The position numbers and the translations under genes were made by a program. Positions 18,011-26,475 of a stretch of DNA of 64,000 nucleotides are shown in pieces (position 1 is the first letter of the stretch; the number at the start of each line of letters is the position of its first letter). The notes beneath the pieces were generated by a model. It made no database searches, had not been told where the DNA came from, and saw only the letters and a program-made list of their open reading frames with translations. Source of the DNA: JACCTU01 sp963737405 (GTDB lineage Bacteria; Actinomycetota; Thermoleophilia; Gaiellales; Gaiellaceae); NCBI GenBank assembly GCA_963737405.1, contig CAVTSL010000012.1, forward strand, positions 186,001 to 250,000, given 5' to 3'.

Positions 18011-19360
18011 TCAGCGCCGGAACACGACGACGGCGTCGATTCCCCCCGTGTCGGCGCGCCGCAGCTCCACGGATCCGCCGTCCGCCTCGACGAGCCGGCG
18101 CACGATCGCGAGCCCGAGGCCGGAGCCCTCGCCGCTCCCGCCGCGCCAGAAGCGGTCGAACGCCCGCTCTCGCTCCTCGTCGCTCAGCCCGGGCCCTTCG
18201 TCGACGACGTGCACCTCGGAGCCGGACGCGCCCACCGTCACGCGTGCGCCCGAGGCCGAGTGCTCGAGGGCGTTCTCGATCAGGTTGTCGAGCACCTGGT
18301 CGAGGCGCTCGCGGGTCGCGCGGGCCGGGGCGGCGCCGTCGAGCCGCGGCTCGAGAGCGATCCCGAGCTCCTCCGCGTAGGGCGCCCACGCCTCGACGCG
18401 CCCGCGCACGACGTCGCTCAGGTCGAGCTGTCCCGCGGTCGGCGCCTCGTCCGCGCGCGCGAGCACGAGGAGGCCCGTCACGAGCCGCGAGAGACGTTCG
18501 ACCTCGTCGATCGCCGCTTCGAGCTCGCGGCGGCCGTCGTCGTCGAGATCGCGCTCGAGGTTCTCGAGCCGAAGGCGGAGCGCGGTCAGCGGCGTGCGCA
18601 GCTGATGCGACGCGTCCGCGACGAAGTCCTGCTGCGAGCGAAGGAGCGAGTCGAGCTTCGCGACCATGTCGTTGAACTCGGAGGCGAGCGCGCGGACCTC
18701 CGGCGGGCCTTCGTCCTCGGGCGCGCGTGCCGTGAGGTCGCCCGCGGCCGCCTCGCCGGCGGCGCGCTGGACGTCGCGCAGCGGACGCGAGACGAAGCGC
18801 GCGAGCGCGACCCCGACCGCGGCCGCGACGGCGAGCACGACCAGTGCGATCGCGACGAGGATCAGGCGGTAGCGCCAGACCCGCTCGTCGACCGCGGACG
18901 TCGGGTACGTGATCCGAGCGGCGCCCGTGACCCTGCCGTTCGACGAGACGGGCACGGCGACGTAGAGGAGGTCCGTCCCGAGCAGCTCCGAGTGCCTGAC
19001 ACCGGTGGAGACGCGCCCCGACAGCGCTTCCTGGACCTCGGGCCGCGACGAGAAGTTGCGCGCGCCCGCCTGCGGAGGGTCCGTGTCGACGAGCGCCCGC
19101 CCGCGCTCGTCGACCACCACGACGCGGCCGCCGGTGTCGCGCGCGTAGTCCCCCACGAACGTCCGCAGCGGAGCGAGCCTCGGAGTCGGCTGCTCGAGCA
19201 CGTCGTCGGCGACCGACGCGACGGCGACCGCGTCGCGCTCGACCTTCGTCGTGAGCGAGCTGCGCTCGTTCCGCGCATACGTCACGGCGAGCGGCACCTC
19301 GAGCACGAGCAGGACGAGCGCGGTCAGCGAGAGATAGCCGAGCAGCAGCCGCCGGCTCAT
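18011..19360 (-). CDS. sensor histidine kinase
   Basis: 449 residues from ATG 19358-19360. Membrane helix at about 5-27, an extracytoplasmic sensing loop, a second helix at about 164-187 and a HAMP linker. The H box is DASHQLRTPLTALRLRLENL (His near 250), the N box DNLIENALEH, and the G boxes VVDEGPGLS and GSGLGLAIVRRLVEADGG. It is a classical group with a periplasmic domain. Its ATG overlaps the stop of the response regulator (ATGA), so the two form a coupled pair. The signal is unknown. Confidence 0.93.
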   Translation of the reverse strand: MSRRLLLGYLSLTALVLLVLEVPLAVTYARNERSSLTTKVERDAVAVASVADDVLEQPTPRLAPLRTFVGDYARDTGGRVVVVDERGRALVDTDPPQAGARNFSSRPEVQEALSGRVSTGVRHSELLGTDLLYVAVPVSSNGRVTGAARITYPTSAVDERVWRYRLILVAIALVVLAVAAAVGVALARFVSRPLRDVQRAAGEAAAGDLTARAPEDEGPPEVRALASEFNDMVAKLDSLLRSQQDFVADASHQLRTPLTALRLRLENLERDLDDDGRRELEAAIDEVERLSRLVTGLLVLARADEAPTAGQLDLSDVVRGRVEAWAPYAEELGIALEPRLDGAAPARATRERLDQVLDNLIENALEHSASGARVTVGASGSEVHVVDEGPGLSDEERERAFDRFWRGGSGEGSGLGLAIVRRLVEADGGSVELRRADTGGIDAVVVFRR

Positions 19361-20010
19361 GCGCGCAGGCGGTACCCGATGCCCCGGACCGTCTCGATCG
19401 CCTCGGGATCGCCGAGCTTCTTCCGCAGCGCGGCGACGTGCACGTCGATCGTCTTCTGCCCCCCGTACCACGTGGTGTCCCAGACGCGGCGAAGGATCGT
19501 CTCGCGATCGACGACCGAGCCCGGATCGGACGCGAGCAGCGCGAGCAGGTCGAACTCCTTCGCGGTGAGCTGGAGCTCGCGCTCGTCGTAGCTCGCGCGG
19601 CGTGCGCGCTCGTCCACCTCGAGCGGCCCTGCTCGGAGCACCTCGCGCCGAGTCCCGCCGCCGTCTCGCCTCCGCGTCACCGCACGGATGCGCGCGACGA
19701 GCTCGCGGAGCCCGTACGGCTTGACGACGTAGTCGTCCGCGCCGAGCTCGAGCCCGACGACCCGGTCGACCTCCTCGCCGCGGGCGCTCACGACGATGAT
19801 CGGCACGTCAGAGCGCGCGCGAAGCTCGCGGCAGACCGTGAAGCCGTCCACGTCCGGCAGCCGGAGGTCGAGCAGCACGAGGTCCGTCTCGTCCGCGTCG
19901 AGCGCCTCCTGCCCCGTCGCGACCCGGACGACGTCGTAGCCCTCGCGGGTGAGCCCCTCGACGAGCGGCTCCGCGATCGCGTCCTCGTCCTCGACGACCA
20001 GCACTCGCAC
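19357..20010 (-). CDS. OmpR/PhoB-type response regulator
   Basis: 217 residues. Receiver domain with acidic pocket VVEDED, phosphoacceptor Asp48 in VLLDLRLPD and the conserved Lys in VVKPYGLREL. The C-terminal winged helix has LTAKEFDLLALLASDPG and TIDVHVAALRKKLGD. It partners the kinase that overlaps its 3' end. It is divergent from a small secreted Thr-rich protein gene, with an inverted repeat in the gap that could be its target. Confidence 0.95.
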   Translation of the reverse strand: MRVLVVEDEDAIAEPLVEGLTREGYDVVRVATGQEALDADETDLVLLDLRLPDVDGFTVCRELRARSDVPIIVVSARGEEVDRVVGLELGADDYVVKPYGLRELVARIRAVTRRRDGGGTRREVLRAGPLEVDERARRASYDERELQLTAKEFDLLALLASDPGSVVDRETILRRVWDTTWYGGQKTIDVHVAALRKKLGDPEAIETVRGIGYRLRA

Positions 20011-20048
20011 GGCGGAAGGGTTGCACGCGGAAGCGCCGCTCCGTGGGC

Positions 20049-20078
20049 GGTTAACGAAGCCCGGGCCGAGTCTTAACC
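20049..20078. promoter_or_regulatory. possible response-regulator site (GGTTAA-N18-TTAACC)
   Basis: GGTTAA at 20049-20054 and TTAACC at 20073-20078 form a perfect 6-base inverted repeat in the 113-base region between the response regulator and the divergent secreted-protein gene. It stands out as the only A/T-containing words in GC-rich surroundings. OmpR-type regulators usually bind direct repeats, so assignment to this regulator is tentative. Confidence 0.35.
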
Positions 20079-20123
20079 CGCGGCTTGCCTGAGCCTTGCC
20101 GGAGCGGCGCTACTCTCGGCCGC

Positions 20124-20432
20124 ATGAAGATCGCCCTCGCCGCACTCGCCGCCGCCGCCCTCGCGACGCTCGCGAACTTCGCGCTGCTCGGCTACGCGAA
20201 CGACGGCAGCGACCCGGTCGGCAACCTCACGCCGCAGGTCTCGCTGCCCGATCCGGCGACGTCGAGCTCCACGACGACCGGGTCGACGACGGCCGAGCGC
20301 ACGACGTCGACGGCGACCACGGGGACGCCGACGACGACCGTCGACGACAACGGCGGCCGGCGCAACCGGGGAAGCAACGGCGGGAGCGGCGGAAGCGGCA
20401 AGAGCGGCCGCGACCACCCCGAAGACGACTAG
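20124..20432 (+). CDS. small secreted Thr/Ser-rich protein
   Basis: 102 residues from ATG 20124 (an upstream in-frame ATG at 20085 lacks a ribosome site and would spoil the signal sequence). MKIALAALAAAALATLANFA is a signal peptide or anchor. The centre (about 45-75) is a Thr/Ser-rich low-complexity stretch, and the tail is Gly/Ser-rich and ends acidic. It resembles a wall-associated linker without a domain. The location opposite the two-component operon suggests it could be a target. I do not recognise a family. Confidence 0.6.
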   Translation: MKIALAALAAAALATLANFALLGYANDGSDPVGNLTPQVSLPDPATSSSTTTGSTTAERTTSTATTGTPTTTVDDNGGRRNRGSNGGSGGSGKSGRDHPEDD

Positions 20433-20436
20433 CCCG

Positions 20437-21294
20437 CTAGTCGTCCGTGAACCAGAAGAACCCGACGGTCCCCGGGCCCGCGTGCGTCCCGACGACCGCG
20501 CCGAGCGTCGTGACGATCTCGACGTCCGCGTTCGGTCGCTCCCCGCGCACCATCTTGCGAAGCTGCTCAGCGCGCTCGGGCGCCTCCGCGTGCGCGATCC
20601 CGACCTTCAGCGCGCTCGTGTCCGTGGTGGATTCGATGAACTGCGTCTGAAACTCACGGAACGCCTTCGTCGCGCCGCGCACGCGCTTCAACGGCACGAC
20701 CTCGCCGTCCTCGATCGTCAGGATCGGCTTCACGTGCAGGAGCTGCCCGGCGAACTTCGCCGCCCGCCCGATCCGTCCCCCGCGCTGCAGGAACTCGAGC
20801 GTGTCGACCGTGAAGAGGATGCGCGCGCGCTCGTTGAACCGCTCGACGAGCACGTCGACCTCCTCGTCCGTCGTCCCCTGCTCGAGCCGGCGCTGGATCG
20901 CGAAGCCGAGCATCGCGATCGCCGCCGACGCGGTCCCGGAGTCGATCGTCCGAACCTTGTCACCGAAGCCCTCCGCCGCGACGCGCGCGCTCTGGATCGT
21001 CCCGGAGAGCGACTCCGGGATGTGGATCGAGAGGATCCGCTCGTACGCGCCGAGCTCCTCGTAGGCGGCTGCGAAGTCGCCGGGCGTCGGCTGCGAGGTC
21101 GTCGGCGGCGTCGGCGCGACGCGCAGCCGCTCGTAGAAGTCGCGCGGACCGAGCTCGACGTAGTCGCGGTAGCTCTCGTCGCCGAAGCGGACATAGAGCG
21201 GCACCATGCGCCAGTTCGGGAAGCGCTCGGCCGCGTCGGGAAGGTCCGAGGTCGAGTCGAGGACGATCGCAGTGTTGGCAGCGGTCAGGTCCAC
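20437..21294 (-). CDS. DegV family fatty-acid binding protein (FakB type)
   Basis: 285 residues from GTG 21292-21294. The family motifs are present: AIVLDSTSDLP at the start, the TSQPTPGDFAAAYEEL loop, SIHIPESLSGTIQSA and LQRGGRIG, ending with THAGPGTVGFFW. DegV/FakB proteins hold a fatty acid for phosphorylation by FakA, whose gene is two upstream in the same operon. The start overlaps the receiver-domain gene by 10 bases. Confidence 0.9.
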   Translation of the reverse strand: MDLTAANTAIVLDSTSDLPDAAERFPNWRMVPLYVRFGDESYRDYVELGPRDFYERLRVAPTPPTTSQPTPGDFAAAYEELGAYERILSIHIPESLSGTIQSARVAAEGFGDKVRTIDSGTASAAIAMLGFAIQRRLEQGTTDEEVDVLVERFNERARILFTVDTLEFLQRGGRIGRAAKFAGQLLHVKPILTIEDGEVVPLKRVRGATKAFREFQTQFIESTTDTSALKVGIAHAEAPERAEQLRKMVRGERPNADVEIVTTLGAVVGTHAGPGTVGFFWFTDD

Positions 21295-21671
21295 TGCACC
21301 TGCGCCGCCTCGAGGATCGCGCCGACGATCACGTCGAGATCCTGGTCCTTGGTCAGGCACGCGACCGCGCCCGCGTCCTTGAGGGCGTCCATCTCACGCG
21401 TTCCGGCCGAGGCGGTCAGGACGACGACGTTCGTGCCCGGGCAGCTCGCGCGCACCGCCTTCGTCGCCTCGACGCCGTCGAGCCCGGGCAGCCGGTAGTC
21501 CATCACGACGACGTCGGGACGGTGCTCGATGCACGCGGGGACCGCATCGCTGCCGTCGGCGACCGACGCGACCACCTCGATGTCGTCGCGCAGGCCGAGC
21601 AGGAGCTCGAGCGCCTCCCGGAAGACCTGGTTGTCCTCGACGAGCACCACACGGATGCGATCCTCGCTCAC
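21285..21671 (-). CDS. stand-alone receiver-domain response regulator
   Basis: 128 residues, all receiver: VVLVEDNQVFREALELLL, phosphoacceptor Asp58 in VVMDYRLPG, and a Lys in CLTKDQDLD. The chain ends about ten residues after the last helix, so there is no DNA-binding output. The receiver is most like NarL-type. It is sandwiched between fakA (4-base overlap) and the FakB-type gene (10-base overlap), which ties it to fatty-acid kinase rather than to a kinase partner. It may act by protein-protein contact; this is inference. Confidence 0.85.
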   Translation of the reverse strand: MSEDRIRVVLVEDNQVFREALELLLGLRDDIEVVASVADGSDAVPACIEHRPDVVVMDYRLPGLDGVEATKAVRASCPGTNVVVLTASAGTREMDALKDAGAVACLTKDQDLDVIVGAILEAAQVQWT

Positions 21672-23233
21672 TCGGCGGAGAGAAGCAGCGGGTAGTGCGG
21701 CTGGCCGCCCTCCTGCACGTCGACCTCGACGTCGGGATGGCGCTCGGAGATCGCGGCGACGAGGCTCTCGACGTCGGGTGCCCCTTCGCCGCGCAGGAGC
21801 ATGAGCAAGCTGCGCGGCTCGTCGAGCAGCTTTTCGACGACGTCGTTCACGACCTGCTCGAAGCTCTCGCCGACCGAGACAGCTTCGCCGTCGGCGAGCC
21901 CGAGGTAGTTCCCCTTGGGAACCGCGAGGCCGTTCAGCTGCGCGTCGCGCGAGGCGATCGTCACCTCGCCCGTCGTCACCGCGTCGAGCGTCTCGCGCAT
22001 CTCCTCGGCGTTCTCGGCGGCGTTCCGCTGCGGGTCGAACGAGACGAGCGCCGCGAGCCCGCCGGGGATCGAGTCGCTCGCAACGACCTGGACCGGCTTC
22101 GTCGCAAGGCCTGCCGCCTGCTCGGCGCTCATGATCACGTTCGAGTTGTTCGGGAGCAGCACGACCTCCGCGGCGCCCGTTCGCTCGACCGCCGCGACGA
22201 GGTCTGCGGTCGACGGGTTCATCGTCTGCCCGCCCTCGACGAAGCTCGTCGCCCCGAGGCTCTCGAAGAGCTTCCGGTTCCCTTCGCCGACGACGACCGC
22301 CACGACCTCGCTCTGCACGTCGGGCACGACGTGCAGCAGGCGCTCCTCGCGGTGCTGCGTCTGCGCGTGCATGTTCGCGATCTCGACGCCCGCGATCGTG
22401 CCGCGGCTCGTGCCGATGGCGAGCGCCGAGCCCGGCTCGTCGGTGTGCACGTGCACCTTCATCGCGTTCCGGTCGCCGACGACGAGCAGCGAGTCGCCGA
22501 GCCGCTCGAGCTCTCCCTCGAGCTCCTCGCGCACGAGGTCGTCGCCCTCGACGACGAAGGTCGTGCAGTAGCGGTAGCGCGAGAGCTCCTGGTGGATCGC
22601 GTCGAGGCTGAGCTCGGACGACTGCGGTGCCTCGGGGATCGCCTCGCCCGTCGCGGTCGCGGCAAGCCCGCGCACGATCTCGACGAGACCCGCGCCTCCC
22701 GCGTCGACGACGCCTGCGTCGCGGAGCACGTCGAGCATGTCCTGGGTGCGCGCGAGCGACTCCTCGCCGGCGTGAACGAGCTCGACGAGGAGCTCGGCGG
22801 GAGTCTGCGCCGAGTCGGAACGCTCGGCCGCCTCGGCGATCTCGCGGATCACCGTGAGCATCGTCCCCTCGACCGGCCGGCGGACCGCGCGGTACGCGGC
22901 GTCGCTCGCTCCGCGGAACGCGCGCGTGAGCGCTCCCGAGTCGAGCGGGTCGGCCTCGCCGACGACGTCGGCGAACCCGCGGACGATCTGCGACAGGATG
23001 ACGCCCGAGTTGCCCCGAGCGCCCATCAGCGCTGCGCGTGTGAGCTCCTTCGCGAGGCCGGCGCGATCGGTCGTCTCGGTCTCCTCGAGCGCCTCGACGA
23101 TCGCCCGCGCGGTGAGCGTGAGGTTCGTCCCCGTGTCGCCGTCGGGGACGGGATAGACGTTGAGGTCGTCGATCCGCCGGCGGCTCCGCTCGAGCGAGGC
23201 GAGCGCGCCGCGTGCGAGCTCGAGCGCCGTCAC
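21668..23233 (-). CDS. fakA: fatty-acid kinase catalytic subunit FakA (DAK2 domain)
   Basis: 521 residues. The N-terminal DAK2 (dihydroxyacetone-kinase-like) domain shows NVYPVPDGDTGTNLTLT, RGNSGVILSQIVRG and VDAGGAGLVEIVRG, the ATP/Mg site of the YloV/FakA family. The C-terminal half has VVLLPNNSNVIMSAEQAA and SIPGGLAALVSFD. FakA phosphorylates fatty acids held by DegV-type FakB, feeding acyl-phosphate into PlsX/PlsY; plsX is elsewhere in this window. Overlaps the Asp23 gene and the receiver gene by 4 bases each. Confidence 0.93.
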   Translation of the reverse strand: MTALELARGALASLERSRRRIDDLNVYPVPDGDTGTNLTLTARAIVEALEETETTDRAGLAKELTRAALMGARGNSGVILSQIVRGFADVVGEADPLDSGALTRAFRGASDAAYRAVRRPVEGTMLTVIREIAEAAERSDSAQTPAELLVELVHAGEESLARTQDMLDVLRDAGVVDAGGAGLVEIVRGLAATATGEAIPEAPQSSELSLDAIHQELSRYRYCTTFVVEGDDLVREELEGELERLGDSLLVVGDRNAMKVHVHTDEPGSALAIGTSRGTIAGVEIANMHAQTQHREERLLHVVPDVQSEVVAVVVGEGNRKLFESLGATSFVEGGQTMNPSTADLVAAVERTGAAEVVLLPNNSNVIMSAEQAAGLATKPVQVVASDSIPGGLAALVSFDPQRNAAENAEEMRETLDAVTTGEVTIASRDAQLNGLAVPKGNYLGLADGEAVSVGESFEQVVNDVVEKLLDEPRSLLMLLRGEGAPDVESLVAAISERHPDVEVDVQEGGQPHYPLLLSAE

Positions 23234-23580
23234 CCGGTCTTCACGTCCTGGATGTGCACCTCGACCGCCGCGATCGTCAGGCCCGTCATCCGCTCGACGT
23301 CGTACGACACGCGGTTGCGCAGGCCGGACGCGATCTCGGCGAGGTTGAGCCCGTACTCGCAGACGACGTAGAGGTCGATCGTCAGGCCTTCGTCGTTGCG
23401 GCCGACGACCACGCCCTGCCCGACGCGATCGCGCGAGAGAAGGCGACCGACGCGCCCGCGCGCCGACATGCCGACCACCCCGTACGACTCGAGCGCCGCG
23501 TGCCCCGCGATGTGCGCCACCACCTCGGGCGCAATCGTGATCCTCCCGAGCGGTGCCGAGAGGGAGTGAGCCGCCTCCAC
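23230..23580 (-). CDS. Asp23/Gls24 family envelope stress protein
   Basis: 116 residues from GTG 23578-23580. The core reads GRITIAPEVVAHIAGHAALES, then GLTIDLYVVCEYGLNLAEIA and MTGLTIAAVEVHIQDV, which match Asp23 (YloU-type). This family is nearly always beside the DAK2/FakA gene, as here with a 4-base overlap. It is probably a cytoplasmic membrane-associated protein; its mechanism is unknown. An upstream frame from 23889 exists, but its first 100 residues are the shadow of rpmB. Confidence 0.88.
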   Translation of the reverse strand: MEAAHSLSAPLGRITIAPEVVAHIAGHAALESYGVVGMSARGRVGRLLSRDRVGQGVVVGRNDEGLTIDLYVVCEYGLNLAEIASGLRNRVSYDVERMTGLTIAAVEVHIQDVKTG

Positions 23581-23633
23581 GCCCGGATTAGACCGGATCC
23601 GCGGCTTCGGGGTTGCTCGAGGGCCGAGAGGGC

Positions 23634-23825
23634 CTAGAGGGCCTTGGTGACCTTGCCGGCCTTGAGGCAGCGCGTGCAGACGTACGCGCGCTGGGCCTTC
23701 CCGCCCAGGTTCACGCGGACGCGCTGGAGGTTCGGGTCGAAGCGCCGCTTCGTCGCCACCATCGAGTGGCTCCGGCTGTTCCCGAACGACGGCTTCTTCC
23801 CGCAGACTGCGCAGATCTTGGCCAT
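23634..23825 (-). CDS. rpmB: 50S ribosomal protein L28, zinc form
   Basis: 63 residues. MAKICAVCGKKPSFGNSRSHS and KRRFDPNLQRVRV are the L28 signature. Two CxxC pairs (CAVC, CTRC) make it the zinc-binding C+ paralogue. It stands in front of the asp23-fakA genes, the arrangement seen in many Gram-positives. Confidence 0.96.
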   Translation of the reverse strand: MAKICAVCGKKPSFGNSRSHSMVATKRRFDPNLQRVRVNLGGKAQRAYVCTRCLKAGKVTKAL

Positions 23826-23863
23826 GGCGGCGCGCAGTGTAGCGCAACGCTTGTAACGGACTG

Positions 23864-24412
23864 CTACGTGGCCTGGGCGGCCGACGCACGCAGCTGGGCG
23901 AAGAGGTCGGCCATCTCGAGCGCCGTGCGCGCGGCCTCGGCGCCCTTGTCGATCCGCTCGGTCGCCTGCTCGACCGTGTCGGTCGTCAGGACGCCGAAGG
24001 CGACCGGGACACCGGTCTCGATCGCGGCGAGCTGGAGCCCGGAGGCGGCCTCGCCTGCGACGAAGTCGAAGTGCGCCGTCTCGCCGCGGACGACGCAGCC
24101 GAGCGCGACGACGCAGGCGAAGCGGCGCGTCTTGGCGAGCGCGAGCGTTGCGAGCGGAAGCTCGAAGGCGCCCGGCACCGGGACGACCGTCACGGCCTCG
24201 CGCGCGACACCCGCGCGGTCGAGCTCCTCGAGCGCCGAGGCGAGCAGCTGCGACGTGATCTCGCCGTTGAAGCGCGAGACGACGACGGCCACGCCGCGCC
24301 TGCCGCCGGCCGGCGTGCCCTCGAGGAGCTGCACGCCCTCCGGGACATCGAGGGAGCCCTCGGCGTGCTGGTCGGGCGTGCGCAGCTGCGGGAGCTCGGC
24401 CGGCTCGGTCAC
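23864..24412 (-). CDS. ribH: 6,7-dimethyl-8-ribityllumazine synthase
   Basis: 182 residues from GTG 24410-24412, which overlaps the ribBA stop (GTGA). The core (about 40-180) has VAVVVSRFNGEITSQLL, VPVPGAFELPLA, ALGCVVRGETAHFDFVA and GVLTTDTVEQA, all lumazine-synthase active-site segments. It condenses the ribBA product with the RibD product. There is an N-terminal extension of about 30 residues (PELPQLRTPDQHAEGS...) not needed for the fold. Last gene of the riboflavin operon. Confidence 0.95.
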   Translation of the reverse strand: MTEPAELPQLRTPDQHAEGSLDVPEGVQLLEGTPAGGRRGVAVVVSRFNGEITSQLLASALEELDRAGVAREAVTVVPVPGAFELPLATLALAKTRRFACVVALGCVVRGETAHFDFVAGEAASGLQLAAIETGVPVAFGVLTTDTVEQATERIDKGAEAARTALEMADLFAQLRASAAQAT

Positions 24413-25662
24413 TCGTCCTCGTCCTCGAAGCGGCGGTCCTGGTGGTGCAGGCGATGCCCGAGCTTCTCGCGCTTCGCTTCGAGGTAGCGCTCGTTCTCGG
24501 GGTTCGGGTCGACCACGATCGGCACCTGCTCGGTGACGGTCAGGCCGTAGCCCTCGAGGCCGGTCAGCTTCTTCGGGTTGTTCGTCAAGATCCGGATCGT
24601 GGTCAGGCCGAGGTCGGCGAGGATCTGGTTGCCGATTCCCCACTCTCGCGCATCGGCCGGATAGCCGAGCTTGAGGTTCGCCTCGACCGTGTCGAGCCCG
24701 GCCTCCTGCAGCTCGTACGCCTGGAGCTTGGAGAGCAGGCCGATCCCGCGGCCCTCCTGCGACATGTAGAGGAGGACGCCGCGATCCTCCGCCTGGATCC
24801 GCTGGAGCGCGAGCTCGAGCTGGTCGCCGCAGTCGCAGCGGAGCGAGTGGAAGACGTCGCCCGTCAGGCACTCGGAGTGGACGCGCACGAGGACGTCGTC
24901 GGCGCCGTCGACCTCGCCCTTCACGAGCGCGACGTGCGGCTTGCCGGTCAGCGTCTCCTTGTACGCGACGGCGGTGAACTCGCCGTGCGCGGTCGGGAGC
25001 CGCACCTCTGCGACGCGCTCGACGAGCTTCTCCGTGGCGCGCCGGTACTCGATCAGGTCGGCGATCGTCAGGAGCCTGACGCCGTGCCGCTCGCAGAAGA
25101 CCTTCAGGTCGGGGACGCGGGCCATCGTCCCGTCGTCGTTCATGATCTCGCAGACGACGCCGCCGGCGTTCAGGCCGGCGAGCCGCGCGAGGTCGACCGC
25201 CGCCTCGGTCTGGCCCGACCGCTCGAGCACGCCGCCCGGCTTCGCGCGGAGCGGGAACACGTGGCCCGGCCGCACGAGGTCGTGCGCGTCCTTCGAGGGG
25301 TCGATCGCGACCTGGATCGTGTGCGAGCGGTCGTGGGCCGAGATGCCCGTCGTCACGCCTTCGCGGGCTTCGACCGAGACCGTGAACGCGGTCCCGAGCG
25401 GCGTCTCGTTCTTCGCGGCCATCTGCTCGAGGCCGAGCTCGTCGCAGCGCTCGGGGGTGAGGCAGAGGCAGATCAGCCCGCGGGCGTGCGTCGCCATGAA
25501 GTTGATCGCGTCGGGCGTGGCGAACTGCGCGGCGATCGTCAGGTCGCCTTCGTTCTCCCGGTCCTCGGCGTCGACGACGACGACGAAGCGGCCGTGGCGG
25601 ATGTCCTCGATCGCCTCTTCGACGGTCGCGAAGGGCGCCCGCGTCTCGACCGTCGTTGTCAT
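24409..25662 (-). CDS. ribBA: bifunctional DHBP synthase / GTP cyclohydrolase II
   Basis: 417 residues from ATG 25660-25662. The DHBP synthase half (1-205) has FVVVVDAEDRENEGDL and ATHARGLICLCLT. The GTP cyclohydrolase II half (about 210-417) has VRVHSECLTGDVFHSLRCDCG, with the zinc cysteines, and MSQEGRGIGL. The two activities feed both branches of riboflavin synthesis. The same frame stays open to an ATG at 25902 that has a perfect AGGAGG site just after ribE. The extra 80 residues are the antisense of a methyltransferase remnant, so I keep the inner start. Confidence 0.95.
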   Translation of the reverse strand: MTTTVETRAPFATVEEAIEDIRHGRFVVVVDAEDRENEGDLTIAAQFATPDAINFMATHARGLICLCLTPERCDELGLEQMAAKNETPLGTAFTVSVEAREGVTTGISAHDRSHTIQVAIDPSKDAHDLVRPGHVFPLRAKPGGVLERSGQTEAAVDLARLAGLNAGGVVCEIMNDDGTMARVPDLKVFCERHGVRLLTIADLIEYRRATEKLVERVAEVRLPTAHGEFTAVAYKETLTGKPHVALVKGEVDGADDVLVRVHSECLTGDVFHSLRCDCGDQLELALQRIQAEDRGVLLYMSQEGRGIGLLSKLQAYELQEAGLDTVEANLKLGYPADAREWGIGNQILADLGLTTIRILTNNPKKLTGLEGYGLTVTEQVPIVVDPNPENERYLEAKREKLGHRLHHQDRRFEDEDE

Positions 25663-25719
25663 GGCTGCATCGTAACGACGCCCGTTGCGGCCACTCGTGC
25701 GGCGCGGGATGATCGGTGC

Positions 25720-25890
25720 GTGGAGCAGTACCTGATGGCGGGCCAGGCCTCGGAGCTGGAGCGCCTTCGCGTGCAGGCGCTCGCCTGGGAGCCGGCCGGC
25801 CTGGCGCTCCTGGAGCAGATCGGCGACGGCCGCGGGCAGCGCGTGCTCGACGTCGGCTGCGGTGCGCTCGGCTGGCTCGCGATCCAGCGC
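25720..25890 (+). pseudogene. remnant of a SAM-dependent methyltransferase (N-terminal fragment)
   Basis: Starting at GTG 25720 the plus strand reads VEQYLMAGQASELERLRVQA, then LAWEPAGLALLEQIGDG and QRVLDVGCGALGWL. This is the start of a class I methyltransferase up to and including SAM motif I (DVGCG). After GWL the likeness ends and the frame runs on into antisense of ribE. About 55 of an expected 250 or more residues remain. It lies in the 246-base gap between ribE and ribBA, where these genes would normally be adjacent. It is either a decayed gene or a transferred fragment. Confidence 0.6.
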
Positions 25891-25908
25891 CTGTTCCGCC
25901 ATGCCCTC

Positions 25909-26455
25909 CTAAGCCGGCGTCACGAGCCGCTCGACGTACTTCGCGAGCACGTCGACCTCGAGGTTCACCGGGTCGCCCGGGCCGAGCGAGCCGAGCGTCG
26001 TCACGTCGAGCGTGTGTGCGACGAGCGCGACCTCGAACGCGTCGTCGTGCGAGCGCGGCGATCGTGAGCGACACGCCGTCGAGCGCGATCGAGCCCTTCT
26101 CGACGCAGTAGCGCAGGATCTCCGCGGGCGCTTCGACCGTGAGCCGCTCGCCGGCGAACGCGCGCACGCGGCCGACGCCGTCGACGTGACCCTGCACGTA
26201 GTGGCCGCCGAGCGGCTCGCCCGCGCGGAGCGCCGGCTCGAGGTTCACCTCCGGGCCGAACGGCTTCGCGCGCGCGATCGTCTCGTCGAGGAGGTCGAAC
26301 GAGAGCGTGCCGTTCGACGCGTCGACGACCGTCAGACAGACGCCGTCGACCGAGACCGAATCGCCGAGCCCGGGCTCGAGCGACGACTCGACGACGAGCC
26401 GTCCGCCTTCGAACGACGCGACGTGCCCTCGTTCGCGAACGATCCCGGTGAACAC
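25909..26455 (-). CDS. ribE: riboflavin synthase alpha chain, one frame break
   Basis: Starts MFTGIVRERGHVASFEGGRL and carries two lumazine-binding repeats: GVCLTVVD with GHYVQGHVDGVGRV, then GSIALDGVSLTIAAL. At about 26052 the frame changes by one extra base. After it the sequence continues HDDAFEVALVAHTLDVTTLG, then AKYVERLV and a TAG at 25909-25911. Corrected length is 181 residues, slightly short for the family (about 200). The enzyme dismutates two lumazines into riboflavin. As the gene is normally essential, an assembly indel is more likely than a true mutation. Confidence 0.9.
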
Positions 26456-26475
26456 GCGCTCAGGCTATCTCCGCG

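Noticed and set aside
24409..25902. RibBA starting 80 codons further upstream at ATG 25902 with its strong AGGAGG site
   Set aside because: The extra residues are the antisense of a recognisable methyltransferase fragment and match nothing in RibBA. Kept as a finding because the ribosome site is so good.
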